Shown: in pieces, positions 47,545-56,471 of the stretch
Position numbering within the stretch: the first letter of the stretch is position 1
Layout of the letters: each line of letters starts with the position of its first letter
Assembly (NCBI GenBank): GCA_028289885.1
Contig: JAQGKX010000169.1
Coordinates: 1-57,816 of the forward strand
Direction of reading: 5' to 3'
DNA: 57,816 nt
From: Sphingomonadales bacterium
GTDB lineage: Bacteria; Pseudomonadota; Alphaproteobacteria; Sphingomonadales; Sphingomonadaceae
The notes under the pieces: generated by a model
Told to the model about the DNA's origin: nothing
The model's input: only the letters and a program-made list of their open reading frames with translations
Database searches by the model: none
Program-made: the position numbers and the translations under genes

Positions 47545-48188
47545 TCAACCCTGTTGTCGCCATTGCCAAGCGCCAGCCTGCTTCCCCCCCAACGGGTCGG
47601 GAAATCAAGCCAGGCGTCGTGGCGTTCAAGAGAGCGCGTATCCTCGAGGAAGCGAGTGCGCTATTTTGCGAGCGGGGTTATGAGGCGGCCACGCTGGAAA
47701 TGCTGGCCGATCGCCTGAGCGCGACCAAGCCATTCCTTTATACCTACTTCAAGGGCAAGAGCGCGATCCTCAGCGCGATCTGCGAAATAGGCGTGCAGGA
47801 ATCGCTGGCCGCGCTGGATCGGATCGCGGAAACAGAACTCAATTCGCTTGATCTGCTCGTCGCCTCGTTGCGCGAAGCAGCCGAAATCATCGTCGCCCGG
47901 CACGAAGATTTGCTGGTTTACCAGCGTGAGATGATGAATCTGGAGCGGACCGACGCGCAACGCATACTGCGTTTGCGTCATGAATTCGACCTGCGCATCG
48001 GACGACTGATCGAGGATTGCGTGCGGGATGGCTATGTCACGGCGGCGGATGCGGCTTCGATGTCGATCTGGATCGGCGGCCTGTTGAGCTGGATAACATA
48101 TTGTTTTCGGCCAGGCGGCAAACGCTCCGGAAAAGAAGTCGTGGATCAGGCCGTCACCGCCTGCCTGCGGCTCATCGGTATCAACTGA
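47541..48188 (+). CDS. TetR/AcrR family transcriptional regulator
   Basis: A 215-residue regulator. The HTH domain (about residues 28-75) reads ARILEEASALFCERGYEAAT, then LEMLADRLSATKPFLYTYFK, a classic TetR pattern. The C-terminal ligand domain ends in GGLLSWITYCFRPGGKRSG, as in several regulators of acyl-CoA metabolism, so a CoA thioester effector is possible. The ATG overlaps the alcohol dehydrogenase stop by four bases and has AAGGG upstream. Autoregulation through the palindrome at 46286 and control of the monooxygenase at 56577 are proposed. Confidence 0.92.
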   Translation: MINPVVAIAKRQPASPPTGREIKPGVVAFKRARILEEASALFCERGYEAATLEMLADRLSATKPFLYTYFKGKSAILSAICEIGVQESLAALDRIAETELNSLDLLVASLREAAEIIVARHEDLLVYQREMMNLERTDAQRILRLRHEFDLRIGRLIEDCVRDGYVTAADAASMSIWIGGLLSWITYCFRPGGKRSGKEVVDQAVTACLRLIGIN

Positions 48189-48233
48189 ACCACTGCGTCA
48201 CGCCTTCCCTGAAAAGGGCAAAGGAGATTAAAT

Positions 48234-49865
48234 GTGATTGTCACTGAAAGTAGCCCGCGCGATTTCACCGATCCGCGCATTCCGAACCGCAATGCGTGCG
48301 TGCTGCATTATCTTATTGACCGCTGGGCGACCGAGCGGCCTGACAAAACGCACGTTATCTTTGAGGATGGCGAGGAGTGGAGTTTCACCGAACTGCGCCG
48401 CCGTGTGATCGCAAAGGCGGCGGGACTGCAGAAGCTGGGCGTCAAGCAGGGCGATTTTGTCGCGGCGTTCATTCCCAGCGGTCGTGATGGTCTGCTCGCC
48501 TTTTATGCGATCAATTATCTTGGCGCGGTGTTCGTGCCGTTCAACACTGCCTATCGCGGCAATCTGCTCGCACATGTCGTCCGGAATTCCGGCGCAAAGC
48601 TGATGATCGTTCACCCCGATCTCGCCCCGCGTCTGGCCGAGGCCGAACTGGCGGAGATCGAGCAGCTCGTGGTCACGACGAGCGGCGCGGTGCCGGACCT
48701 TGGCATGCCGGTCAGCCGGTTCGACGATCTGGCGGGCGACAGCGTCGAGCCGCTCGGTCGTCCCATCGAGCCTTGGGACATCCAGTCGATTATCTACACT
48801 TCGGGCACGACCGGGCCGTCGAAGGGGGTGCTGTCCTCCTATTTGCATATGTTCAGCAATGCCGGCCCCGAATCCTGGCCGATGGTGGGAGAGGACGATC
48901 GCTATATGTGCGTCGCCCCGATTTTTCATATCGGTGGCATGGGACCGCCCTTTGTGATGCTGGCGCGCGGCGCGTCCGTCGCGCTCATCGAGTCCTTTTC
49001 GACCGAACAATTCTGGCACATCGCCCGGAAAACGCAGTCGACCATGGTATTCCTGCTCGGCGTGATGGCCACCTTCCTGATGAAGCGGCCAGCCTCTCCG
49101 GAAGATCGCAACCACAGTGTGCGCACGGCCTTCATGGTGCCGCTTACCGAAGTCGCGCCGGCATTTGCCGAGCGTTTCGGCATCGACATCTACACGATCT
49201 TCAACATGACCGAAATTTCGTCGCCGATCGTGTCGGAAGCCAACCCCACGAAGCGCGGCACCTGTGGCAAGGTCCGACCGGGGGCCGAAGTCCGTCTGGT
49301 GGACGCGAATGATTGCGAAGTTCCTGTCGGTTCTATTGGCGAGATGCTGGTCCGCTGCGACCGGCCATTTGCAATGAACAGCGGCTATAATCGCGATCCG
49401 GAGGCGACCGCCAAGGCTTGGGCCAATGGTTGGTTCCATACGGGCGATGCGTTCCGGTGCGACGAGGACGGTTATTATTATTTCGTCGATCGGGTGAAGG
49501 ACGCGATCCGTCGCCGGGGTGAGAATATCTCGTCCTTCGAAGTCGAGGTCGAGGTTTGCGCCCATCCCGACGTCCGCGAATGCGCCGCCATCGCAGTGCC
49601 GAGCGAGTTCTCCGAGGACGAGGTGATGGTGGTGGTGGCACCGGTTCCGGGCAAGACTATCAACCATGAGGAGTTGGCGACCTTCCTCATGGGGACCATG
49701 CCTTATTTTATGGTCCCCCGGTACATCCGGATCATGGACGAGCTGCCCAAGACACCATCAGCCAAGGTGCTGAAGACCGATCTTCGCCTGCAGGCGGTCA
49801 CTGCGGATACATGGGATCGCGAGAAAGCCGGCCTGCGGGTCCGCCGAGAAGTCTTCGCGGGTTAA
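48234..49865 (+). CDS. Acyl-CoA ligase (CaiC-like, AMP-forming)
   Basis: Second adenylate-forming ligase of the window, 543 residues. Motifs: YTSGTTGPSKGVLSSY (about residue 187), APIFHIGGMG, IFNMTEISSP in place of YGxTE, GWFHTGDAFRCDEDG, DRVKDAIRRRGENISS and the C-terminal lysine in PKTPSAKVLK. The IFNMTE and RRRGENISS forms are typical of carnitine/crotonobetaine-CoA ligase (CaiC) relatives. Start GTG has AAGGAG 7 bases upstream; an ATG two bases earlier is in another frame. It differs clearly from the ligase at 44485, so two distinct acids are probably activated. Confidence 0.92.
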   Translation: MIVTESSPRDFTDPRIPNRNACVLHYLIDRWATERPDKTHVIFEDGEEWSFTELRRRVIAKAAGLQKLGVKQGDFVAAFIPSGRDGLLAFYAINYLGAVFVPFNTAYRGNLLAHVVRNSGAKLMIVHPDLAPRLAEAELAEIEQLVVTTSGAVPDLGMPVSRFDDLAGDSVEPLGRPIEPWDIQSIIYTSGTTGPSKGVLSSYLHMFSNAGPESWPMVGEDDRYMCVAPIFHIGGMGPPFVMLARGASVALIESFSTEQFWHIARKTQSTMVFLLGVMATFLMKRPASPEDRNHSVRTAFMVPLTEVAPAFAERFGIDIYTIFNMTEISSPIVSEANPTKRGTCGKVRPGAEVRLVDANDCEVPVGSIGEMLVRCDRPFAMNSGYNRDPEATAKAWANGWFHTGDAFRCDEDGYYYFVDRVKDAIRRRGENISSFEVEVEVCAHPDVRECAAIAVPSEFSEDEVMVVVAPVPGKTINHEELATFLMGTMPYFMVPRYIRIMDELPKTPSAKVLKTDLRLQAVTADTWDREKAGLRVRREVFAG

Positions 49866-49867
49866 AG

Positions 49868-50971
49868 TCAGCCGCGCACGCCTGCCGCCTTCAGGATTGG
49901 CAGCACGTCGCGATTGAAGCGGCCCAGCCCATCGAAATAGTCCACATAGCTCATGATCACGCCGCCAAGTCCGGCTGCTGATAGCGCGAGCAGCTTGTTG
50001 GCGACGGATTGGGGGGATCCGATCAGCGGGAAGCCCGATCCCAGCACCGCATTCCGGCGGAGGAATTTCAACTGGTCGCTCCCTTCGGGAACATTGTTCT
50101 CGCGGGCGAGAGTCGTGACGAAACTGTCGATGGCGGGTTGATCGGGCACGTCCTCACAATAATGGCGGTAAAGTTCCTGCGCCTCGGCATCGGTGTCGCG
50201 CAGGATCGTCGGGGCGTTGGTCCAGACCTGAATTTGCTTGCCGAATTCGTCCTGGGCGAGCGCCTTGTATTTGCCGATCTGCTCGGCCCAGTCTGGCTCG
50301 CTTTGCCCAAACAGGCCGATCAGGCCGATGTCGCTGTTACCCGCCGCAAAGCGCATGCCGGTAGCTGAGAAGCCCGCGTTCATGATCGGCACTTGCTTGC
50401 GAACCGGCTGCGGGCGCGACAACGCGCCCTTCATCGAGAAATGACCGCTGTCGATATCGATCTCGCCGGTCGCGGCCCAAAGCTTGCGGATCGTGTCCAG
50501 CCATTCGGCGAGATAGACGTAGCGCGCCGAATGATCGAGCATCTCGATTCCGAACATGTCGAACTCGCGGCGGTTCCAGCCGCCGACGACGTTCATCGCG
50601 AAGCGCCCCCCCGAAATGACGTCGATCGTCGCGGCCTGCTTGGCAACGATCAGCGGGTGCACCGTCGGCGCGTGCGTGGTGGCGAAGACGGCGATGTTAC
50701 GCGTCGCTTGGGCAATCCCGGCTGCGAAAGTGAACGGTTCGAGCACATAGTTCGACGCATGGCCGAAGGCGTCGTCGATATAGCCCTTCCACCGGGCGAT
50801 CGGAACAAAGGCTTCGAGGCCTGCATCGTCGGCCATCTGTGCCAGCCGGACGCAATCGTCCCAGATCGGCTTAAACTGCTCCGGTGCGGTGGTGAGCGCG
50901 GGCATGGTGTTCATGCAGAACACGCCCAGCTTGAGCATGTTGGCATTGAAGACCGGGTTGGTGGTTTTCAT
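49868..50971 (-). CDS. LLM-class flavin-dependent oxidoreductase
   Basis: Luciferase-like FMN-dependent enzyme of 367 residues, nearest in form to the alkanesulfonate monooxygenase (SsuD) / pyrimidine oxygenase (RutA) branch. Blocks: ADDAGLEAFVPIARWKGY, VFATTHAPTVHPLIVAKQAATIDVISGGRFAMNVV, GWNRREFDMFG, PIMNAGFSATGMRFAA. The N-terminal start is ATG 50971, overlapping the stop of the large oxidoreductase by four bases, so it is made together with it. A flavin reductase is not encoded nearby. The substrate is unknown; oxygenation of a ketone or thio/sulfur compound is possible. Confidence 0.9.
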   Translation of the reverse strand: MKTTNPVFNANMLKLGVFCMNTMPALTTAPEQFKPIWDDCVRLAQMADDAGLEAFVPIARWKGYIDDAFGHASNYVLEPFTFAAGIAQATRNIAVFATTHAPTVHPLIVAKQAATIDVISGGRFAMNVVGGWNRREFDMFGIEMLDHSARYVYLAEWLDTIRKLWAATGEIDIDSGHFSMKGALSRPQPVRKQVPIMNAGFSATGMRFAAGNSDIGLIGLFGQSEPDWAEQIGKYKALAQDEFGKQIQVWTNAPTILRDTDAEAQELYRHYCEDVPDQPAIDSFVTTLARENNVPEGSDQLKFLRRNAVLGSGFPLIGSPQSVANKLLALSAAGLGGVIMSYVDYFDGLGRFNRDVLPILKAAGVRG

Positions 50972-53900
50972 GCCAGCACGCCCTGATCATGGGAGGCAAC
51001 GATCTCCCCGTCAAAGACCGCTTCCGCTGCAGCAAGGCGCGGCCCGTAGTCGGCCATCGCCGCCATCTTGACCGGGCCAAAGCCGCGTACCCCGCTGACA
51101 AGATCGAGCGCGATTGCGGCGGCATCGATCGTTGCCGGGCTCAGGCGCGTTGCGATACGATCGACGAGTGCGGCATAGTCGCTGGCCAGCGCACGTTCGG
51201 CCTTTCTTTCCCCGGAATGGCCAAAAGGATCGACCATCGTCCCGCGCAGCCCCTTCAGTCCCTTGAGTACACGAAACAGCGGCAGAACGGCCCACGCTGG
51301 GAATTCACGCTTGCGCGGGCGGCCATCGGGGCCGGTGCCACCAAGCATCGGCGGCGCGAGGTTGAAGCTCAATTTGGCACCATCGGCGAAGCGGGTCTTA
51401 AGCCGCTCATGTAAGGCGGGCAGGGTGAGCAGCCGCGCGACTTCATATTCGTCCTTGATCGCCAGCAGTGAACCCAGATTCCGTGCAACAATCCTCGCCA
51501 GCCGCTCTGAACCCGGCACGACCGCAGTTTCCGCGCCGGCGATGCCAGCGACGACAGCGCGATACTGTTCTGCCAGTGCCGCATCCTGATAGTCTGTCAG
51601 GTGGCGAGTGCGGAAGGCCACGATCTCGTCCAGCGTCTCGGGCAATGGCACCGGGGGCGCGGCACTGACCGCGATCCGGTCGGGCGCAAAAGCCGACAGT
51701 CGTCCCAGCCGGAAAGCCCGTAGATTGAGCGGCACCGCCACGCGGTTCAGCGTGATCGCCTGCTCGATCGCCGCAACCGAAACCGGCAGCAGCCCCGCCT
51801 GCGCGGCGTGGCCGACGACGATCATATTCGCGGCAACGCTGTCGCCCATCAGTCGTGTCGCCATGCCTGCCGCATCGAGGATGTGGATCGCATCTGAACC
51901 GACCGCCTTGCGCAGCCGTGCCAGCAGCACTTCGGGCTCCAGTCGAAAATCGCGGTTGAACTGGAAAGCGGAGGTTGGAACCACTTCGGTGTTGGCGATG
52001 ACGCGGGTCCGGCCATTACCGAGCGACCTGACCGCATCGGCCGACAGGGCAGCAACCAGGTCGAACGCGAGCATCAGATCGGCTTCACCTTCGCCGAGCT
52101 TCTGGCTGTGCAGGTCGCCCACGCTGGCGGCAAAGCGCAAATGGCTGAACACCGCACCGTTCTTTTGAGCGAGACCCGTCATGTCGAAAGCAGACGCGGC
52201 AAGTCCGTCGATATGCGCGGCCATGCTCAGGATCGCGCCGACGGTGATGACACCGGTGCCGCCGATTCCCGCGACCATCATGTTGATGCTGCCGCCCAAC
52301 ACTATTGGCTCTGGCAGGTCGGCGAACAGGCTGTCGTCGAACGTCGTCGTTTTCGCCTTGCGCAGGCCTGCGCCCTTTACCGTGATGAAGGACGGGCAGA
52401 AACCGTTGGCGCAGCTATAATCCTTGTTGCAGCTCGACTGGTCGATCGCGCGCTTGGTGCCGAGTGGGGTGTCTTTAGGCACGATGCTGACGCAGGTCGA
52501 CTGGACCGAACAGTCGCCGCAGCCTTCGCAGACCTCCTCGGCTATAAACAGCCGCTTCACCGAATCGACCATCGTACCGCGCTTGCGGCGGCGGCGCTTC
52601 TCTGCGGCGCAGGTCTGTTCGTAGATCAGCACCGAACAGCCCGACATTTCGCGCAGGTGCCTCTGCACGGTGTCGAGTTCGTCGCGGTGGCCGATCGTGA
52701 CACCGGCGGGCAGTCCTTCGCCCTTGCCATATTGGCCGGGATTGTCGCTGAGCAGGACGATCTCGCCCACGCCTTCATGCCGGACCTGCTGGGCAATTTC
52801 GAAAACCGAGATCGGCCCGTCGACCGGCTGTCCACCGGTCATCGCAACGGCATCGTTATAGAGTATCTTGTAGGTAATGTTGACGTTTGCAGCGACCGCA
52901 GCCCGGATCGCGAGCAGGCCCGAATGATAATAGGTGCCGTCACCCATATTCTGGAAAATATGGGGCATGTCGGTGAACGGCGCGAGGCCCAGCCAGTTTG
53001 CGCCTTCGCCCCCCATTTGTGTCGGCAGCATCGCCACATCGGGACGAACGAAATTCGCCATTGTGTGGCAGCCGATGCCGGTCATGCTCAGGCTCCCCTC
53101 GGGGATGCGGGTGGAGCGACTATGCGGACAGCCCGAACAGAAATAGGGGGTGCGGCTGGCATCACTATTGGTGCTGACCCTGTCGACCGATAGCGGAGCC
53201 CGTTCCTCGATGCCAAGCAGCCGTGCGATGATGCGGGCGAGGTCGGCGGGTTCCAGCTGCAGTGTCGAGGATAGCAGCGGATTGCCGTCGATATCCTTTT
53301 TGCCGATCAGTTGCGGAGCCGCGCGATCGTTGACCAGCGCGGTCGCAACCTGAAGCTCGATGAAGCTTTTTTTCTCTTCGATGACGAACAGCGTTTCATG
53401 GCCGCGCGCAAAGTCGGCGAGTGATTCGCCGTCGAGCGGCCAGATGCAGCCAACCTTGTACAGCGACAGGCCGAGGCTGGCGGCTTCTTGCTCGTCGAGG
53501 CCAAGGAGGTCGAGTGCCTGACGCACGTCGCCATAGCTTTTGCCAGCGGTAGCAATCGCGACCCTTGGTTGTTCGGCGCGGAAAATCGCGCGATCGATCC
53601 GGTTGGCGCGGACATAGGGAATGATCGCGGGGAAGCGGTTCTCGATGACGATCTGTTCTGCGCGTAACGGGTTGAACGGGCGAACCGCCGCATGCAGCCC
53701 TTCAGGCGGAACCGTGGTGATCGCTGGCAAGACAGGCGCAAAATCGGGCAGGTCGATGTCGATCGTCGCGGTTTGTTCAACCACCTCGTTCACGCATTTG
53801 ATCGCAACCCACGACCCGCTGTGCCGCGACAGGGCATAGGCGTGGAGACCATATTCGACGATCTCGCCGACATTGGCGGGGTAGAAGACCGGCACCATGC

Positions 53901-54393
53901 AGGCCGACACCGCCTGCTCGCTTTGAAAGGCGACGGTCGAGGATTTGCCGGCATGGTCGTCGCCGTAAAACAGCACGACGCCGCCCTTGGCATGCGCACC
54001 GGCATAATTTCCGTGGCGAAAAGCGTCCAGCGAACGGTCCACGCCCGGGCCCTTGCCGTACCACGCCGCAAACACCCCGTCGAAACGCGCGCCGGGGACC
54101 TGATCGATCTGCTGAGACCCTGCGACGGCGGTAGCGGCAAGATCCTCGTTGACGCCGGGCTGGAAGTGGATGTGTGATGCCTCGAGCCGGCTGCCGATTG
54201 ACCAGAGTGTGTTATCGACATTGCCCAGCGGCGAACCGCGATAGCCCGAGACATAGCCTGCGGTTTTCAGACCTGCGCGCTCGTCGAGCCAAGCCTGCGC
54301 GAGCAGCACCCGCGCAATCGCCTGTGTTCCGTTGAGCAAAATTCGACCGGAGACGCAGTCCCATTTGTCGTCGAGCGTGATCATTGCACCCAT
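50968..54393 (-). CDS. Fused 2-oxoacid:ferredoxin oxidoreductase (indolepyruvate ferredoxin oxidoreductase family)
   Basis: One-chain enzyme of 1141 residues that converts a 2-oxoacid plus CoA to acyl-CoA, CO2 and reduced ferredoxin. Domains: N-terminal pyruvate-oxidoreductase-like half (LDDKWDCVSGRILLNGTQAI, AGYVSGYRGSPLGN), thiamine diphosphate domain (NMGDGTYYHSG, about 480), an iron-sulfur segment with CEGCGDC (about 620), the gamma domain (MVAGIGGTGVITVG, about 710) and a C-terminal domain with RKREFPAWAVLP and GPVKMAAM. Substrates of the family are aromatic or branched 2-oxoacids. Start chosen at 54393 (MGAMITLDDKW); an open extension to 54732 would cross the divergent promoter and gene. 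No ferredoxin gene is adjacent. It is divergent from the 2-hydroxyacid dehydrogenase. Confidence 0.9.
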   Translation of the reverse strand: MGAMITLDDKWDCVSGRILLNGTQAIARVLLAQAWLDERAGLKTAGYVSGYRGSPLGNVDNTLWSIGSRLEASHIHFQPGVNEDLAATAVAGSQQIDQVPGARFDGVFAAWYGKGPGVDRSLDAFRHGNYAGAHAKGGVVLFYGDDHAGKSSTVAFQSEQAVSACMVPVFYPANVGEIVEYGLHAYALSRHSGSWVAIKCVNEVVEQTATIDIDLPDFAPVLPAITTVPPEGLHAAVRPFNPLRAEQIVIENRFPAIIPYVRANRIDRAIFRAEQPRVAIATAGKSYGDVRQALDLLGLDEQEAASLGLSLYKVGCIWPLDGESLADFARGHETLFVIEEKKSFIELQVATALVNDRAAPQLIGKKDIDGNPLLSSTLQLEPADLARIIARLLGIEERAPLSVDRVSTNSDASRTPYFCSGCPHSRSTRIPEGSLSMTGIGCHTMANFVRPDVAMLPTQMGGEGANWLGLAPFTDMPHIFQNMGDGTYYHSGLLAIRAAVAANVNITYKILYNDAVAMTGGQPVDGPISVFEIAQQVRHEGVGEIVLLSDNPGQYGKGEGLPAGVTIGHRDELDTVQRHLREMSGCSVLIYEQTCAAEKRRRRKRGTMVDSVKRLFIAEEVCEGCGDCSVQSTCVSIVPKDTPLGTKRAIDQSSCNKDYSCANGFCPSFITVKGAGLRKAKTTTFDDSLFADLPEPIVLGGSINMMVAGIGGTGVITVGAILSMAAHIDGLAASAFDMTGLAQKNGAVFSHLRFAASVGDLHSQKLGEGEADLMLAFDLVAALSADAVRSLGNGRTRVIANTEVVPTSAFQFNRDFRLEPEVLLARLRKAVGSDAIHILDAAGMATRLMGDSVAANMIVVGHAAQAGLLPVSVAAIEQAITLNRVAVPLNLRAFRLGRLSAFAPDRIAVSAAPPVPLPETLDEIVAFRTRHLTDYQDAALAEQYRAVVAGIAGAETAVVPGSERLARIVARNLGSLLAIKDEYEVARLLTLPALHERLKTRFADGAKLSFNLAPPMLGGTGPDGRPRKREFPAWAVLPLFRVLKGLKGLRGTMVDPFGHSGERKAERALASDYAALVDRIATRLSPATIDAAAIALDLVSGVRGFGPVKMAAMADYGPRLAAAEAVFDGEIVASHDQGVLA

Positions 54394-54437
54394 CCCATAC
54401 TTGTAAGACGGACATATCATCGTACAGCGAGAAAGAG

Positions 54438-54453
54438 TGTCGCATATGTGACA
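54438..54453. promoter_or_regulatory. Crp/Fnr-type palindrome in divergent promoter
   Basis: TGTCGCATATGTGACA is a palindrome with one mismatched pair (TGTC-N-CATATG-N-GACA), lying between the divergent oxidoreductase and hydroxyacid dehydrogenase genes. Size and form fit a Crp/Fnr family site, and such a regulator is encoded just downstream at 55661. Binding is inferred. Confidence 0.55.
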
Positions 54454-54512
54454 GCAGAAGCACGGTTGCCCGATTAGGGTGAAGACAAAAGCAGGAAACG
54501 GAGGAAGCGACC

Positions 54513-55655
54513 ATGAAGCTCGCACGCTGTCACAACGTCGCCGCCCTGCGTGACCATGCGATTGGCCGACTGCCGGGCCCCGTGTTTGATTATATCGATG
54601 GCGGTTCCGAGGATGAGATCGCGCTACGCGAATCGATTTCCGCCTTTGACGATCTTCGCTTGATGCCTCGCACACTGGTCGATGTGTCCGCGCTCGACCT
54701 GACAACGACACTGTTTGGCCGCCGCATCTCAATGCCGCTCATGCTGGCGCCGACCGGTCTGACGCGACTGTTCCATCCCGATGCCGAGCTTGCCGTCGCA
54801 CGTGCGGCAAGTGCGGCCGAACTGCCCTATTGCCTGTCAACGCTTGGCACGACGACGATCGAGGATATGTCGTCTCAGACCAGCGCACCGAAGCTGTTCC
54901 AGATCTACATCTTCAAGGACCGCGGCCTCACCGAAGAGTTTATCGAACGCGCGCGTGTGGCGGGTTACGATGGGCTGGTGCTGACCGTCGATACGCTGGT
55001 CGCGGGCAAGCGCGAACGCGATATCGTCAACCGCTTCGGCCTGCCGCCCCGGCTGACGCCGCAAAGTTTTTTGAGCTATGCGGCCAAGCCCTGGTGGTCG
55101 CTCCCGGCTCTTTTCGGGCGCAAGTTCGACTTCGTCAACGTTGCGCACCGGGTCGCGGCGATGGCGGCTGGACCCACGACGCTGGCCGATTACGTCGGAA
55201 GTCAGTTCGACCGTTCGCTGGGCTGGAAAGACGTCGAATGGCTCGCGCATAAATGGGGCGGGCCGCTTGCGATCAAGGGCATCGTTCGAGCTGACGATGC
55301 CGACCGTGCGGTCGGAAGTGGTGCCGATACGATCATGGTTTCGAACCACGGCGCGCGCCAGCTTGGCACTGCCTGCGCACCGATAAACGCCATTCCTGCG
55401 GTTGCCGACGCACTGAAGGGCCGCGGAACGATCATCTGCGACGGTGGAATCCGGCGCGGTGAGCACATTGCCAAAGCGCTTGCGCTGGGCGCAGACGCCG
55501 TGTCGATCGGGCGCAGCTATCTTTATGGGTTGGCGGCGGGCGGGGAGGCGGGTGTCACCCTTTCGCTTGCGATCCTGCGCGATGAACTGGAACGAACGAT
55601 GATCCTCCTTGGCGCGCCCGACTGCGCCTCGATCGACCGCAGTCTGGTCGCCTGA
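54513..55655 (+). CDS. FMN-dependent 2-hydroxyacid dehydrogenase (LldD/glycolate oxidase family)
   Basis: Flavoenzyme of 380 residues that oxidises an L-2-hydroxyacid to the 2-oxoacid. Visible: PGPVFDYIDGGSEDE at the N-terminus, MPLMLAPTGLTRLFHPDAE, FQIYIFKDR, TVDTLVAGKRERD, LAIKGIV with the FMN-contact lysine, and the catalytic His279 in VSNHGARQLG. The usual SNHGGRQLD is changed at two positions (Gly to Ala, Asp to Gly), hinting at a different substrate or acceptor. GGAGGA precedes the ATG. The divergent neighbour uses 2-oxoacids, so the product may be passed on to it. Confidence 0.93.
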   Translation: MKLARCHNVAALRDHAIGRLPGPVFDYIDGGSEDEIALRESISAFDDLRLMPRTLVDVSALDLTTTLFGRRISMPLMLAPTGLTRLFHPDAELAVARAASAAELPYCLSTLGTTTIEDMSSQTSAPKLFQIYIFKDRGLTEEFIERARVAGYDGLVLTVDTLVAGKRERDIVNRFGLPPRLTPQSFLSYAAKPWWSLPALFGRKFDFVNVAHRVAAMAAGPTTLADYVGSQFDRSLGWKDVEWLAHKWGGPLAIKGIVRADDADRAVGSGADTIMVSNHGARQLGTACAPINAIPAVADALKGRGTIICDGGIRRGEHIAKALALGADAVSIGRSYLYGLAAGGEAGVTLSLAILRDELERTMILLGAPDCASIDRSLVA

Positions 55656-55660
55656 TAACC

Positions 55661-56395
55661 GTGGCGCAGTCGCCCCCCACCGCCTTCGATTTCACCCAGT
55701 GGTTGACGCCGGATGCGCTGACCGCACTGTCCGAGCGGGTGCGGCTGCGACACGTGCCTGCACGAGGACTGATCTACGGTCAGGGCGAGATTGGAGATGA
55801 GATGTTCCGTATCCGCACCGGGCTCGTTCGGTTGTCGGTCATGCAGCGCGACGGGCGCGAGCTTCTGTATCAGTTGTTCGAGCCCGGCGACTGTTTCGGT
55901 ACCAGTACCGTTGTCGACGGCGAACCCCGGCCGCAGACCGCCGAAGCCTTTGAGGATGTGGAGGTTGAAGTATATGGCCGCAAGACGATCGACGAACTCC
56001 GCCTGATGCATCCCTCGATAAACGACGCATTGCTGCGGCTGTTGTCGCGCCACATGCGGCTGCTCAGCGATTATTTCGCGGGGTTCGCGTTCGACGAACT
56101 ATCGTGCCGGCTGGCACAGCGGATCGTCGAGGCTATCGACACGTTCGGCGTGCCCGTCGAGGGCGGCCACGGCTTCTCGCGCGAGATTACCCAGACCGAA
56201 TTGTCGTTGATGGTCGGGGGCACCCGCCAGTCGGTGAACCGCATATTGGGACAATTTCGTAAGGCGGGGTTGGTCGCTACGCATCGCAACCAGCTGGTGA
56301 TCCGGAACCTTGCTGAACTGCGCCAGATCGCCGCGCGCGGCTGGAAGCTGCGGCATTTCCCTGCGGGCAGCGCGCCCGGTGCCACCAGGAGATAA
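55661..56395 (+). CDS. Crp/Fnr family transcriptional regulator
   Basis: Regulator of 244 residues. The N-terminal cyclic-nucleotide-type beta-roll reads YGQGEIGDEMFRIRTGLVRL, LLYQLFEPGDCFG; the C-terminal HTH has ITQTELSLMVGGTRQSVNRI, then LGQFRKAGLV. There is no N-terminal cysteine cluster, so it is not an oxygen-sensing Fe-S Fnr, and the cAMP-binding Glu/Arg pair of Crp is not evident, leaving the signal open. Start is a GTG 5 bases after the dehydrogenase stop without a clear ribosome site, suggesting translational coupling. The palindrome at 54438 is a candidate target. Confidence 0.9.
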   Translation: MAQSPPTAFDFTQWLTPDALTALSERVRLRHVPARGLIYGQGEIGDEMFRIRTGLVRLSVMQRDGRELLYQLFEPGDCFGTSTVVDGEPRPQTAEAFEDVEVEVYGRKTIDELRLMHPSINDALLRLLSRHMRLLSDYFAGFAFDELSCRLAQRIVEAIDTFGVPVEGGHGFSREITQTELSLMVGGTRQSVNRILGQFRKAGLVATHRNQLVIRNLAELRQIAARGWKLRHFPAGSAPGATRR

Positions 56396-56471
56396 CCGAG
56401 GGATATCGCCACGTATAGGGATGTCCGAGGCGTGTGAGATTAGCGTATCCCGACATCTTTGATTGACTCGG

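Noticed and set aside
48228-49667. 479-codon open frame on the minus strand
   Set aside because: Antisense to the CaiC-like ligase; His/Arg-rich shadow without motifs.
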